From contig BRON01000012.1 in assembly GCA_024345305.1 (NCBI GenBank), forward strand, positions 310,001 through 374,000: 64,000 nt of DNA. The letters are read 5' to 3'. The notes beneath the pieces are model-generated. The model had not been told where the DNA came from. It ran no database searches and saw nothing but the letters and a program-made list of their open reading frames with translations. Numbering within the stretch: the first letter of the stretch is position 1; each line of letters starts with the position of its first letter. A program made the position numbers and the translations under genes. This DNA comes from Mrakia gelida. Taxonomy: Eukaryota; Basidiomycota; Tremellomycetes; Cystofilobasidiales; Mrakiaceae. Shown piece after piece: positions 9,980-21,091 of this stretch.

Positions 9980-12555
9980 ATGGATTTCGTTCTTCCCGAG
10001 ATCATCGACAACGACTCCTGGGGACCTTCGGGTTCTCATCTTCCTGGAGCGTTCAAGGAGTGAGTCCTCCCACCGTCCTTCCTTCTTTTTCACGAGCTCT
10101 CTCCTCTCCTTCCTTCCCTTTCTTTCCCCAAGCTGACCATCCTCGCCCTTCCTCCCTGCTCTCTCTCTCCTCGACTACCTTCGCCCCTCCCAGCATTCCT
10201 TACGCTCACTACAACAAGTCTGACAAGATTGATCGAATTGCCGAGTGGTACGATGCTCCTTCTTCGTCGAACCCTTCGCGATCCAACGCCAACCGATCCT
10301 CCAACAACCGACGAGATCAGCAACCCGCTGGAGGTCCTTCAACCAACAACGCCTTCGGATACGTTCACGACGAGGACGAGAAGAGCTTCTCTCTCGTAGA
10401 CAACAAGTCGGGAGCTGGAGTCAAGCCTCGAGGAGGAGTGGGACTCTCCCGAGGAGGTCGAGGAGGAGCTTCCGGAGGAGCCAGCAGAGGAGGAGCCAAC
10501 GCTGGACAGAGGAACCAGGCCGGAGCGGGAGGAAACGCTCGAGGTGGACAGCGAGGTGGAGCTCAGAGGGGTGGAGGACAGCGAGGTGGAGGAAGGGGAG
10601 GATGGAACTCTTGGAACCAGGTTCGTTCGACAGCAATCTCGAGCTTGTCGAGCTCGCGTTTCAGCTTTTTGTTCTTCGTCGAAGCTCACCTTCCTTCCAC
10701 TTTCCGCTCTTTCAGAACACCCGAACCAGGGAGTCCTCCATCGCCATCAACCCCGAGTGGTCCATGCTTGAGGAGATCGAGTTCGCTCGTCTCGCTAAGC
10801 TCTCCCTCACCGTCGACGACCCCGAGACTCTGTTCGTCCTCCCTCCTTCCTTCCCTCTTCGCGTCTTTCTCCTTCCTCGTGCTCACCTACCCTTCCCTCT
10901 TCCGCCCCTCCACCAGCTCCTCCTACGGTACCATCTACGCCTACGAGAAGTCCTACGACCGAATCAACACCAAGACCTCCCTTCCCCTCCAAACCATCGA
11001 CCGAACTCGATACAACCCTACCACCTCCGACGATCCCGTCATCCAGGAGCTCGCTTCCAAGGACTCGGCTACCGTCTTCGCTACCGACGCCATCCTCAGT
11101 TTGCTCATGTGCGCTCCTAGGAGTGTCAACTCGTGGGACATCGTCATGGTTCGGGAGGGAGAGAAGCTGTTCTTGGACAAGAGGGAGGGATCTGCTTTCG
11201 GTGAGCTTCGTCTTTCGTCTTCCTTCTTTCTCTCGTCCCTCGTCTCCACCTCTTGGGTGGGTCTCGAGACGGGGTGCTCGAACTGCCAGTCCCGTCGAGA
11301 CAATGCTGACGCTCTTCTCCTTCCCTCTCCTCTCTCCTTCGCAGACTACATCACGGTGAACGAGAACGCGTCTGATCCTCCTCCCGAGGTCTCGGAAACC
11401 GACGCTTCCAACTCTGCCCCCGCTCTCTCCCTCGAAGCCACCTTCGTCAACTCCAACTTCGCCTGCCAGGTCGTCTCGGAAGCCGAAGCCTCCACCAAAA
11501 AAGCCTCTCGAGTCAACCTCGGAAACCCCAACCCCTTCTACACCCCCGGAGAGGAGATCGACCCTCTCGCCTCGTGCGGTTACCGATACAGGAAGTTCAA
11601 CCTCTCTACTCCCTCCGAGGGATCCGACGGAGTCACCATGGTCGTCAGGACCGAGGTCGATTCGGTCATCAAGAGCGTCGAGAAGGGAGGAGAGGACACC
11701 TTCGTTACCGTCAAGACCTTGCTCAACGGACCTACGGGAGCTTCGAGCGGAGGAGTGCCGGCGGTGGATTGGAAGCAGAAGTTGGATACCCAGAGGGGAG
11801 CTGTGGCGGCTATGGAGATGAAGAACAACTCGGCGAAGTTGGCGAGGTGGGCGGTTCAGTCGATTTTGGCTGGAGCGGAGGTCATGAAGATGGGGTGAGT
11901 CTCGTTCTCTTCTTCTCTCTTTTCTCCTTACCTCTCCACCTTACCTTCCATCTCCACACTCCCCTTCATCGACTCTCTCATCGACAATCGCCTCGCCCTC
12001 GCTCTCGCACTCGCCCCTCCGTCCTCGTCGCGACCTCGTTTCCCTCGAACTCGAACTGACTCCCTCCCTCCCCTTCCCTTTCTTTCCTCTTCTTCCTTTC
12101 TCAGATACATCGCTCGATCCACTCCCAAGGACCACACCCGTCACGTCATCCTCGGGACCCAGTCGTACAAGCCCAAGGACTTCGCCGCTCAGATGAACGT
12201 CTCCGTCTCCAACGGATGGGGTATCGTTCGAAACATCATCGACCTTTGCATGAAGCAGCCCGAGGGACGATACGTCCTTGTTAAGGATCCTAACAAGGTG
12301 AGCTTCACTCATCTTTCCCCTTCTCTCGCTTGTCTCTCTTGGAGAGGAGTCGTCGAGCGAGCTCTCGTCGCCTCGACTTCACGCGTCTCGCGTTTTTCTC
12401 TGTCGAACTTCGACTGACCTCGTTCGTTCTTCGTTCCCTTCGACGATCAGGCCATCATCCGACTTTACTCTGTTCCTTCCGACGCATTCAACCCTGAGGG
12501 GGAGAACCATGAGGAGGGATCGGACGGGGAGGCGAAGAGCGATGACGAGGAGTAG
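9980..12555 (+). CDS. EIF3D: Eukaryotic translation initiation factor 3 subunit D (eIF3d/Moe1)
   Basis: eIF3d is a cytoplasmic initiation factor subunit with a cap-binding domain used on selected mRNAs. Seven exons are supported. The start is the ATG at 9980 ([19 protein letters not shown]), after which [20 protein letters not shown] follows across intron 1. Conserved blocks of the family follow in order: [184 protein letters not shown] and an acidic C-terminus ending KSDDEE. Between residues about 110 and 180 lies a Gly/Arg-rich insert (repeated RGG, RGGxRGG). Two introns use GTTCGT donors. This is one of the strongest calls in the window. Confidence 0.96.
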
Positions 12556-12781
12556 ATTTCGTTTCGTTTGGGTTTGGGTTGGGAGAGAGGAGATCTCAAT
12601 GAGACCTTGGATTTCTTATCTTGCTTTCGAGGATCTCGAGGAGAGCGATAGAGAGCGGTTGGTTGCGAGGGAAGCGGTTAGTCTACTCGCTCCCTTTCGT
12701 CAGCTCTGAGAAGTCAAATCGTTCTTTCACCTTCGACCGCCACCTCCCTCCTTCCTCTTCCCTTCCACACCTCTCCTTCAG

Positions 12782-14168
12782 ATGGCCACCACTTCCTCCT
12801 ATTCCTACCCTCCCTCACAGGACGCGTACCATCCCAACTTCGAGCTCTACAAAGAGGCCGACCTCGTCGTTCGCTCGAAGGATGCCTTCCTTTTCGCAAC
12901 TCGAGCAGTCTATCTTCGAGCAGCCTTACCCATCTTCGACGACACGCTGAGTATCGGTAGTCCAGATTCAGGAGAGAAGAGGGACGGTCTGCCTTTGCTG
13001 CAGCTCGAAGAAGACATGGAGGACACGGAGAATCTACTTCGGCTCCTCCAGCGGGACAGGTTTGAAGTCGACCCCTTAACCTGACCCTCCACCAACTCGA
13101 ATGGCTCTCGGGGCTCATTGAGAAGTACGAGATCCATCCCCTCATCGTCACCTTCCTCTACGGCCACCTCCTCCCCACCTTCCTCCCTCTCGCCGACGGC
13201 TCGGATGCTCATCACGCCGTGAACATCATGGACGTGCTCGCCATCGCTCTCATTCAACGTCAAGGAAAGGTGGTCAGGACGAGTTTGAAGCTTTTGCACA
13301 CTTGGGGAGTCACGTATCACTTGAATGGGAGCACTGTTCGTTGGCAGCACGATGGAAAGGATGCATCGAAGTCTAGACCGTGGTTCAGAAACGCGTCCAT
13401 CGCAGAGTTCGACGCGCGCTTCATCTCCTCGATCCCAGTGGATCACCTTCTTCAATTCGCCAGACTGCATGCAAGAGTGACGAGTGGGGGTGGATACACC
13501 TGGTTGCACGCTGCCGAGGACTTCAAGGCGAGTCTCTTTCGCTCTCGACGCGTCGTTCCCCTCGATTCAAAACTGACCTCGTTCTTTCCGCTCGCAGATG
13601 TGATACATCTTCCCTTGTACCCTCGTCAGTATTGGACTACCCGCATACATTTCTCGCTCTTCCGCTGACCTCTCTCTCTCTTCGTCTGAGCAGAAAACTC
13701 ACTCGTTTGTCGCGTCATCCAACTCTGATCGTTCCTTTCGTCCAGCTCGCTGACTCGCCTTCTCCATCTCTCACTACCGGATCAAGACCACCATACTTCT
13801 CTGTCGAACGACTTACAATTCCCACCTCAGTCGTGCCTCTCACCTCTGTGAGTTGAGCGCCCGCAGACTCGCCTTCGAGTGAGCGTCGAAAACGCGACGC
13901 GACGCGACCATCGTCGACTGACCTTGCTCTTCCTTTCTCTTCCATGGCAGCTCTTTTCGCGAATGAACCACTTCTCACCTCTACCTCAAGTTCATCAACC
14001 TGAAACTTCCCAGATCAACCTCTACCACAGGTCAGTCGCGTCTCTTCTTCGTTTCCTCATCCAACTCGCTCGAACGCGTCGCCGACTGACCTTGCTCATT
14101 TTTCGACGTGGCTCTTCAGACCTCACAGACTCTTCAAGCTCGATACCATGGCCTTGAGCGTCTCTTGA
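12782..14168 (+). pseudogene. BTB/POZ-like gene with apparent frameshift
   Basis: Exon 1 encodes MATTSSYSYPPSQDAYHPNF, then a BTB/POZ-like core: ELYKEADLVVRSKDAFLFAT, RAVYLRAALPIFDD, GLPLLQLEEDMEDTENLLRL. Such proteins often recruit substrates to CUL3 ubiquitin ligases. After RFEVDP the frame ends at a TGA (13082-13084), yet the next frame continues the expected domain without a gap (NLTLHQLEWLSGLIEKYEIH, then the ORF through 13527). One missing base near 13071-13078 would explain this; no intron with canonical signals restores the frame. Downstream, small spliced segments with normal introns can be followed to a TGA at 14166-14168, but splicing the GC-AG intron 13528-13597 brings an immediate ATG-TGA. 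It may be a decayed gene or contain a sequencing error. Confidence 0.5.
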
Positions 14169-14807
14169 TCCCCGATCGAAAGAGCTCGTCTTGCTTCGCT
14201 GTTGCTGGGTGAACAAGAGACGAAGAACGAGATCGACTCTCTCGCGCTTCGTCTTTTCTTCAACCTGCTGATCTCGTCAAGTCGAGAGGACAGCTGATCT
14301 TAGCAGGTCTTTTTCTCCTCCACGTGAGACTCAGAGCCTCGGAGAGAACCGAGAGGCAGATTCGAGACGAACAGACTCCTGATCGGATCGAACTCTTCTC
14401 GCTTCGAAGTTCCGACACTTTCTGATCCTCCCTCCTCCCTCTGTCGCGCTCTCGCTTCGTCGACCCAACTGAGATCCAGAGAAGTGAGAGCTTCTATAAT
14501 CGTGCAACAGAGAAAAAGAAAAGAGATGAGCACCAAAAAGCAGCACCTGGAGAGACGTTAACTAAGGTAAAAAAGTGAAAGCAAAAGGAAGCAGGAGAGA
14601 AAGAAAGGGAAACCGTCAAAAGGACAAGAGAGGTCGTTATAAAGAAAGGAATGAGGCGTCAAGATGGGGTAGGTATGGATGCGAGAGGCCAAGCGTACGT
14701 TATTTATGGGCGAAGAGAGGGGGAGGGTGGGAAGGATAGGAGAGGAGGGAACAAATCGAAGGGAGAACCGGAGAACGAGCAAAGAAGGGAAACGAGAGAG
14801 GGATGCT
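14169..14807. other. Intergenic region BTB-like / RNR2 (convergent)
   Basis: This is the space between two converging genes. It is AT-richer from about 14480 to 14720 than its surroundings, consistent with 3' untranslated and polyadenylation DNA on the minus strand. No coding frame is supported. Confidence 0.35.
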
Positions 14808-16789
14808 TTAAAAGTCCTCCTCGATGGTGAAGGTCTTGGCGGAGTTGGGGTTGTGGACCTTGCCGTCCCCGGTAGACTGGTTAACTCCGGACTTGGCGTA
14901 GTCTGAGGAGGAGGAAGAGAGGGAAGGGAGAGGTCAGCTTCGAGGTCGTCGAGACGCGACGAGGATTTCGAGCCAGATCGGAAGCAAAGAGAGATGGGAC
15001 TAACCAGACACCCGCTTCTCGAAGAAGTTGGCCTTTCCTTGGAGCGAGATCATCTCCATGAAGTCGAAGGGGTTGGCAGATCCCCAGTGCTTCTCGTTTC
15101 CGAGCGAGACGAGGAGTCGATCGGCGACGAACTCGATGTACTGGCACATGAGAGCACAGTTCATCTGAAGGAGGGAAGGGAAGAGAGTCAGTCAAGGAAA
15201 TGTGGATCGAGCTCGAGCCGAAGCAACGTCTAGACTCACTCCGATGAGGGAGACGGGCAGAGCGTCGCTGAGGAACTCCTGCTCGATGGTGACGGCCTCC
15301 TTGATGATGGAAAGGATGATATCGGGGTGAGTTCGCCGTCGGAGGTGAGCGAAGAGAAGGCAGGCGACTAAATAAGAGGAAGGGTGAAGGCCGATCAGCT
15401 CTCAAGTCCGGTCAAGCGAGCTCCAAGGGATGGGCTGAATCGAGGGAAGGAGAAGGGGAGCTCACAATCGGTGTGAAGACCCTCATCCCTCGAGATCAAC
15501 TCGTTGGAGAACGTAAGTCCGGGCATGAGTCCTCGCTTCTTGAGCCAGAAGATGGAGGCGAACGATCCGGAGAAGAAGATACCCTCGACGGCGGAGAAGG
15601 CGACGAGTCGCTCGGCGAAGCTGGACTCCTTGGACGAGATCCACTTCAGAGCCCAATCGGCCTTTCGTCGGATGCAGGGGACTGGTGGAGATGGAAGAAG
15701 AGACGAGTCAGCGTATGCTCGAGAAGACGAAACGAGAGCAGAGGAGCTGAGGACTGACTGGTATCGATGGCGGTGAAGAGGAAGTCTCGCTCAGCTTCGT
15801 CCTTGATGTACGAGTCGATGAGGAGCGAGTAGGTCTCGGAGTGGATGTTCTCCCTGGAGATCGAAGCGAGAATATGTCAGCTTACACTCTGGAGCTTCCA
15901 TAGCAGGTGAAGAGAAGGAAGGAGGAGTGGAAGTTAAGCTCACATCATGATCTGGAATCCGTAGAAGCATCGAGCCTCGGCGGACTGGACCTCCTGCGAG
16001 AATCGCTCGATGAGGTTCTCGTTGACGATACCATCGGAAGCAGCGAAGAAGGCGAGGACGTGGGAGATGAAGTGCTTCTGTAGAAGTCGAAAAAAGTCGG
16101 GGAGAGATCGGCGTTTGGTCAGAAACGCGGTTGGTTGAAGGAGAATCGAAGGGAGGGAAGGGAGGGAAGGGAAGGAGACGAACCTCGTTGTCGTTGAGCT
16201 TGTTGTCCCAGTCGTGCTGATCCTTGGAAAGATCCATCTCCTCAGCAGTCCAGAAGGAGGCCTCGGCCTTCTTGTAAGCTTGCCAGATCTATAGGAGAGA
16301 AAAAGGGAGGAGGGAGGAGGGCGCGAGGTCAGACACTGCGCGAGAGGAAAAAGATGGCTCGGACGCGAGGAGGGAAGCTAAGGGAGGGAGAAGTGGAGCA
16401 AGGGAAAAAGACTCACCTCCTTGAACTTGATGGGGAAAAGAACGAATCGCTTCTCACTGAGAGATAGAAGGGAAGGAGAAGAAGACGGTCAGCTCGGTTT
16501 CGAAAGAAGGGGATCTCTGTGGAGGGAGGAAAGGGGATCGGAAGGATGGAAGGGTGGAAAAGAAGGAGGAGGAAGTCTGGACTCACGTCTCCTGGAGCAG
16601 AGGCTCGTCCTTCTCCTCGCAATCCAGATCTCCTACGAATCGCTTAGCGAGAGCCTCCCTGTCGACGACGACGGGCTCGGGCTTAGAGGCCTCCTCGAAC
16701 TTGGATGCAAGGGAGGTGGGCTTGGTGAGGTCGAGGTCCGAGATGGCTTTGGCGGCAGTCTTGGAGGGGGTTTCGACGGAAGCAGACAT
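14808..16789 (-). CDS. RNR2: Ribonucleoside-diphosphate reductase small subunit (R2)
   Basis: The R2 subunit holds the di-iron/tyrosyl radical cofactor used to make deoxyribonucleotides in the cytosol. About nine exons give roughly 400 residues, the normal length. The start is [20 protein letters not shown]. Conserved parts: [30 protein letters not shown] (first iron-ligand region); [29 protein letters not shown] (radical region) and [19 protein letters not shown] (iron ligands E and H); [35 protein letters not shown] (further ligands E and H); [20 protein letters not shown]. The C-terminus is FTIEEDF, the R1-docking peptide. All iron ligands expected from these motifs are visible, so this is the catalytic RNR2 type and not the inactive RNR4 type. 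Three ACGCGT boxes lie 226-337 bp upstream. Confidence 0.96.
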
Positions 16790-18553
16790 ACTGGTGGAAG
16801 GGGAGAGGGAGTGGTGGGTGGTAGGGTGGAGGGAGAGGGAGGAGAAGGAGGGAAAGATGGTGAGATTGGAAGGAAGGGGAAGGGAGGGAAGGGTGGAGAA
16901 GGATGTGGTTGGAGGAGAGGATGATTGAGGGACGCGCTCGCGCAAATGAGGTTCGAAGTGGCGCAGTCGGTTCGCGACCTTCGAATCGATAAACAGTGGC
17001 AGATTCTCGAGTTTACGCGTCCCTGAAGAGCTTGAAACGCGTACAGGAGCCCTCGGGAAGGCATCAGATATACATTCGACCCTTCAAACATCTCATTCAA
17101 CGCGCTGGGAGAGCAGGAAGACGCGTCGTTCCACTGGAAGAAGAAGGAAACCGAAGCCCCGATCTCGTACGAGCAAGGTTTCAACCTATCAACGCCAGTC
17201 GGCTGATGAAGATGGTGGGGTTCCCTTCGGAAACGAAGCCGACGTTCCCACAGCGCTCCAAAAATGCGATCAACAACTCATCTAAGAAGAAAGTCGCGCT
17301 CTAAGCCCCATCTCACCCTCCAGTCATCTTTCCCAGGCCCCTAGGAGGTCGATTTCTTCGCTGGAAGAGTCGGAAGGTGAGCTCGCATGAGTACTTTCAT
17401 TCATAGAACTCTCGGGCTGGCCGCTCAGATAGGCAAAGAGCGGCAGGAAGAAAGGAACGTGGAGAGTTCCAAATGAGTCGGTGAGACGCGTCGCCTTCTT
17501 CTTCTTCCTTCTTTTCCACATTCCGAGCCTTATCACATGCTTGCGCCTCCACCTAGCTACCATCTCGGTTCTCCAGAATCATCCTGCCCTCGAGAGATCG
17601 CGTCTTCGCGAAAATGAAAGAGCTGAGCAAGCAAGGGAAGATTCTCGACGCGACGAAGAGCGAGGTTGATTTCATAGCTTCGGTGGGAGCGCGGTGGCGA
17701 AACTTCTGAACTTCTGGGCCACGCAGACTTGAAACTGGCTGGCCTGCTTCTGAACCAACATCTCATTTACGGTGGAGGAGAAGCAGCTTTCGAAAACGAG
17801 GAGTGCGTCGCGAGAGGTGGCGGAATCGTCGAGTGAGTCTGCTGCTTCTCTTTTGTCGGAGAGAAGCTCTCATCTGTGCGCAGATGACGCTCCGTCGGTA
17901 GAGTTGCCTTCAGGCCTTGAGCTTGAGGCGAGGCTGCAGAAAAGAGCCGGATACGACCGTCCCGACGAAGGGAGGTGAAGGGAACGAGACGCACACCTCT
18001 CCGACATCTCTCCCTCCCTCCCTCTCCCCTCTTCGTTTCTCTTTCTCGCGAGAGAACGCGACTTTGATGCTCTGTTGCTTTTCCCTCGCATGCGGAAGGT
18101 TTTCACGACCCTTGTTTCTCCTCTAAATGAATACCACGCGGGTCCCAAACGAGCTCTCTCTCCCAAGCGAAAGCGAAAGAAAAAGCGGAGAGAGAGAGGC
18201 GGACACGCAGCTCAAACCCTGAGGTCTCAAGGTTCGGAGGTTGTTCCTCTGGCAGTTTTTCTCGCTCGAGGAGGTGGAGGATCGATGGGAGCTTTCGCGT
18301 GTGGTTGCTGTCTCGTCTCGGCTGCAAAAGTATAGGGGGAGGAGAGGGAGCTAGGCACTGACGTCGCTATAACAGGTTCGATTGAAGGCTGATCAGAAAG
18401 AGCGATCGCAAGCAAGCACCCTGGATTTTCGAGCAACAAACAACCCAGCTCCTCCTTCCCTCTTTTCTCTCTCTCCCTCCTCCAACCATCAACACTTCTC
18501 TCCCTCCCCTTCCCGTTCCTCCCCATCCTCGCGAAGACTTCCTCCTCCGAGTC
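16790..18553. other. Gene-poor stretch between RNR2 and Ser-rich gene
   Basis: About 1.76 kb without a supported gene. It begins with the RNR2 promoter (purine-rich on the plus strand, three ACGCGT copies). Open frames of 60-170 codons occur on both strands (for example plus 16996-17304 and 18075-18335, minus 17870-18166), but none shows a domain and none links to another by convincing splice sites. A small rapidly evolving gene or a non-coding RNA could be missed here. Confidence 0.35.
17015..17126. promoter_or_regulatory. Cluster of three ACGCGT (MCB-like) boxes upstream of RNR2
   Basis: ACGCGT occurs at 17015-17020, 17037-17042 and 17121-17126. This hexamer is the MluI cell-cycle box bound by MBF, which drives S-phase expression of ribonucleotide reductase genes in yeasts. 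Position, 226-337 bp before the RNR2 start codon, fits. The caution is that ACGCGT is frequent in this window, also inside introns, so the boxes may be background. Confidence 0.4.
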
Positions 18554-18616
18554 GTGAGTCTTCTCTACCCTCCTACGCATCCACTAGACCTCTCACTGAC
18601 CCGCTTTCTTCTACAG
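18554..18616 (+). other. 5' untranslated intron immediately before the start codon
   Basis: GTGAGT at 18554, a CTCACTGACC branch-like sequence and CTACAG ending at 18616 define a 63-bp intron whose acceptor directly abuts the ATG of the Ser-rich gene. This is why the start was set at 18617 and not at the ATG inside the intron. Confidence 0.6.
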
Positions 18617-20845
18617 ATGTGGTCGTTCAAGGGAAAACGCGTCTCAAACCCAAAGCCGTCCTCCTCCTCCCCTTCCTCTCCTCCTTCCCTCGCTCCTCCC
18701 GCCTTCCCTCCTTCCTCCTCGGACCCATCCTCTTCGAAAAGGAACTCCAAGTCATCCAAGAAGACCGTTACCACCATCTCGAAACTCTCCAAGAGGACAC
18801 TCTCTCGTACAACCTCGGCTCAATCGTCGACCTCCTCCTCCTCCTCCTGGTCCTGCCACGGTGCACCTCACTCGTCGTCGACTTCCTCTCACAATCGAGA
18901 CTCGGTCCTGTTCGGATGGAATGGAGCGGAAGCATCTTCGTCCAGGCTACCCGCTCAGCCTGGTTCTGGAGCGAATGATGGAGGACTCCGTTCGGATGGG
19001 AATGATTCGTGGTGGGGGAGGATCGAAGGGGAGGGAGGGGAGGAGTTGATCAAAGACGGTCAGGATGAGCACGACGGTTGGGAGACCTCCCAGTCTGGAC
19101 GGATGGCTTTCAGTCCCTCGGGAGAAACTTCATTCTCCGGAGACGGAAGGATGGAAGGGAGCAGATCGAGCTCGAGGAAGGAGGCAGGCTCATTAGGCAG
19201 GTCGACAGGAAGGGGTGCGACATCATCGATAGCCTCCTCGTCACCTTGGTCGTCGTCTCAGGGATCCTCCTCGCTCAATTCCAGCCTAGAATCCACTCCT
19301 CATCCAACCTCAACCTCCTCGCTGGCCGACTCGTCCTCCAACTCGTCCAACTGGATGTCCAGAGGTCTTCGAATCGACACGGACCAACTCCCTCCTCCTT
19401 CCCCTTCGACCATGTCCTCCGTTCAATCCTTCATCTTCCCCTCCTTCCACTCCTCATCGTCCTCCTCCTCAGCACCCAAACCTCCTCCCGTCTCTCGTCG
19501 TCCCTCCTACCACGTCGACTTCGAGGATGAGGATCCCTTCGCTTGTCGACCAATCCATCAACACGAACGACGAACGTCCAACTCGAACATCCCCACAACC
19601 GAACCTCTTCACCTCTCCAAACAACCTCAACGCCCTCGCATCACCAGCGCTCAGTCCAACGCGTCTGCTCAAACTTCTTCACCTTCCTCCGCTCAATCCT
19701 CTCCCAACAACGCTCCTCATCCCCTCCCTCTTCTTCCTCGACCTCCACGATCTTCATCTCGTCCGAAGGCCGCCAACCCTTCAGTCACTCGAATCACTCG
19801 AGAGCGATCTTCCTCCACCGCATCCATGTCAACCACCACTTCCTCCCACTCCTCAGCATCTCCCGAAACGTCGAAATACGTATCTCGAGGACCTCCTCAG
19901 CATCCAGCACCCTCGCGACCTCCTCCCATCCCCACCGCCATCGCTCCCTCCTCTTCCTCTCACTCGCTCGACCACTCGCACTCCCACTCGACGGCAGGAT
20001 CGGATTCGGATGCGGAGCTGGATGGAGTTTGGGAAGGGTTCTTGAACGAGGTTGTCGGGATGAAGGTTCGACCGGGAACTTCGACGATGGTTGAGGGAGG
20101 AGGAGAAAACGAGGACGGAGACGTCGTTTCGATGGGGAGGAAACCTTGGGAGGAGAAACCTCTTCCTGCCATGCCCGAAGAGGTCGGGTTCTCAGTAGCT
20201 CTCAACTTGGACGATCGAGGGAGTGCCGTCTCCGGTCTGGCCTACCTCGACGAGGACGAGGAGGACGAAATCGCGGATCAACCTTTCAGTCTCGACGCGT
20301 CCTTCACCGCCAGCGACTACTACTCCCCCTCCTCCGCTCGAAACAACCACCTACCTACTTCCTCCTCCCTCCAATCCATCATGTCCCTCGAAATCTCAGC
20401 GTTCAACTTCCCCTCCCCTCCCGCTCATCTCCCAACTCCTCCCTCGGTCGCCTCGACCTCCATCGCCCCGTACCACCGACCTTCGCACTACTCCAACCTC
20501 TCCACCTCCTCAACCATGTCCTCCCTCTCGTCCGTCTCCAACGGGTCCTCCATGCCCGTCACTCCCTCCTTCCCCGACTCCGTTCGAGACGACACCTTCG
20601 CTTCCAAGGTCCTTCTCCAACCCGCCGTCGACGTGGAGGGAGGAGCGAACGTTTGGGGAACCAGTGGAGTGGTCAGTCAGAGCCCTGAAGCTTGGTCGGG
20701 CTCGAGTGGAGAGGAGGAGAAGAGGGTGCAGTGGAGAGGGGAGGAGGACGAGGATACGACGATTGCCTGGAGGGAGAGGAGCTCGAGGGCGAGTGAGGAT
20801 TCGGTGAGGAGTGGGACGGAGGTCGCTTGGGGGGAGGCGCTTTGA
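18617..20845 (+). CDS. Serine/proline-rich low-complexity protein, function unknown
   Basis: I do not recognise the family. A single exon encodes 742 residues starting MWSFKGKRVSNPKPSSSSPS. The protein is dominated by Ser, Pro and Thr runs with a basic N-terminus (SSKRNSKSSKKTVTTISKLS) and looks intrinsically disordered. A more ordered piece near residue 470 reads SDAELDGVWEGFLNEVVGMK, followed by the proline motif WEEKPLPAMPEEVGF. The C-terminal third holds acidic patches. Tyr-, Pro- and Ser-rich parts such as SPPAHLPTPPSVAS could be phosphorylation or SH3-docking sites. No membrane segment or signal peptide is seen. The long uninterrupted frame is unusual beside its intron-dense neighbours, but the codon pattern (Ser TCC/TCG, Arg CGA) matches them, which supports real coding. 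Confidence 0.7.
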   Translation: MWSFKGKRVSNPKPSSSSPSSPPSLAPPAFPPSSSDPSSSKRNSKSSKKTVTTISKLSKRTLSRTTSAQSSTSSSSSWSCHGAPHSSSTSSHNRDSVLFGWNGAEASSSRLPAQPGSGANDGGLRSDGNDSWWGRIEGEGGEELIKDGQDEHDGWETSQSGRMAFSPSGETSFSGDGRMEGSRSSSRKEAGSLGRSTGRGATSSIASSSPWSSSQGSSSLNSSLESTPHPTSTSSLADSSSNSSNWMSRGLRIDTDQLPPPSPSTMSSVQSFIFPSFHSSSSSSSAPKPPPVSRRPSYHVDFEDEDPFACRPIHQHERRTSNSNIPTTEPLHLSKQPQRPRITSAQSNASAQTSSPSSAQSSPNNAPHPLPLLPRPPRSSSRPKAANPSVTRITRERSSSTASMSTTTSSHSSASPETSKYVSRGPPQHPAPSRPPPIPTAIAPSSSSHSLDHSHSHSTAGSDSDAELDGVWEGFLNEVVGMKVRPGTSTMVEGGGENEDGDVVSMGRKPWEEKPLPAMPEEVGFSVALNLDDRGSAVSGLAYLDEDEEDEIADQPFSLDASFTASDYYSPSSARNNHLPTSSSLQSIMSLEISAFNFPSPPAHLPTPPSVASTSIAPYHRPSHYSNLSTSSTMSSLSSVSNGSSMPVTPSFPDSVRDDTFASKVLLQPAVDVEGGANVWGTSGVVSQSPEAWSGSSGEEEKRVQWRGEEDEDTTIAWRERSSRASEDSVRSGTEVAWGEAL

Positions 20846-21034
20846 TTTCTTTTCTTGTTCTCGGGTTCGAAGGACTTGTGTGCTCGTCTGTCTATTTATC
20901 TATCCATCTCGTGTACTACTTACTCTTCAACTTCGTTGTACTCGCTCTCCCTTCGACTTCGTCTTCGTCTTCGTCTTCGTTCTCTCTTCTTTTTTGTACT
21001 CGTACTGTTTGCTCTTGGGCTCTCGTTCTCGTTT

Positions 21035-21091
<57 letters not shown>

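Noticed and set aside
13068..13142. An intron to explain the BTB frameshift (GTTTGA...CCTGACC...TTGAG)
   Set aside because: The phase is wrong at every nearby AG, and it would remove sequence that fits the domain.
18382..18978. Overlapping frame at the start of the Ser-rich gene
   Set aside because: It is an alternative frame of the same Ser-rich DNA and crosses the 5' intron; codon use favours the 18617 frame.
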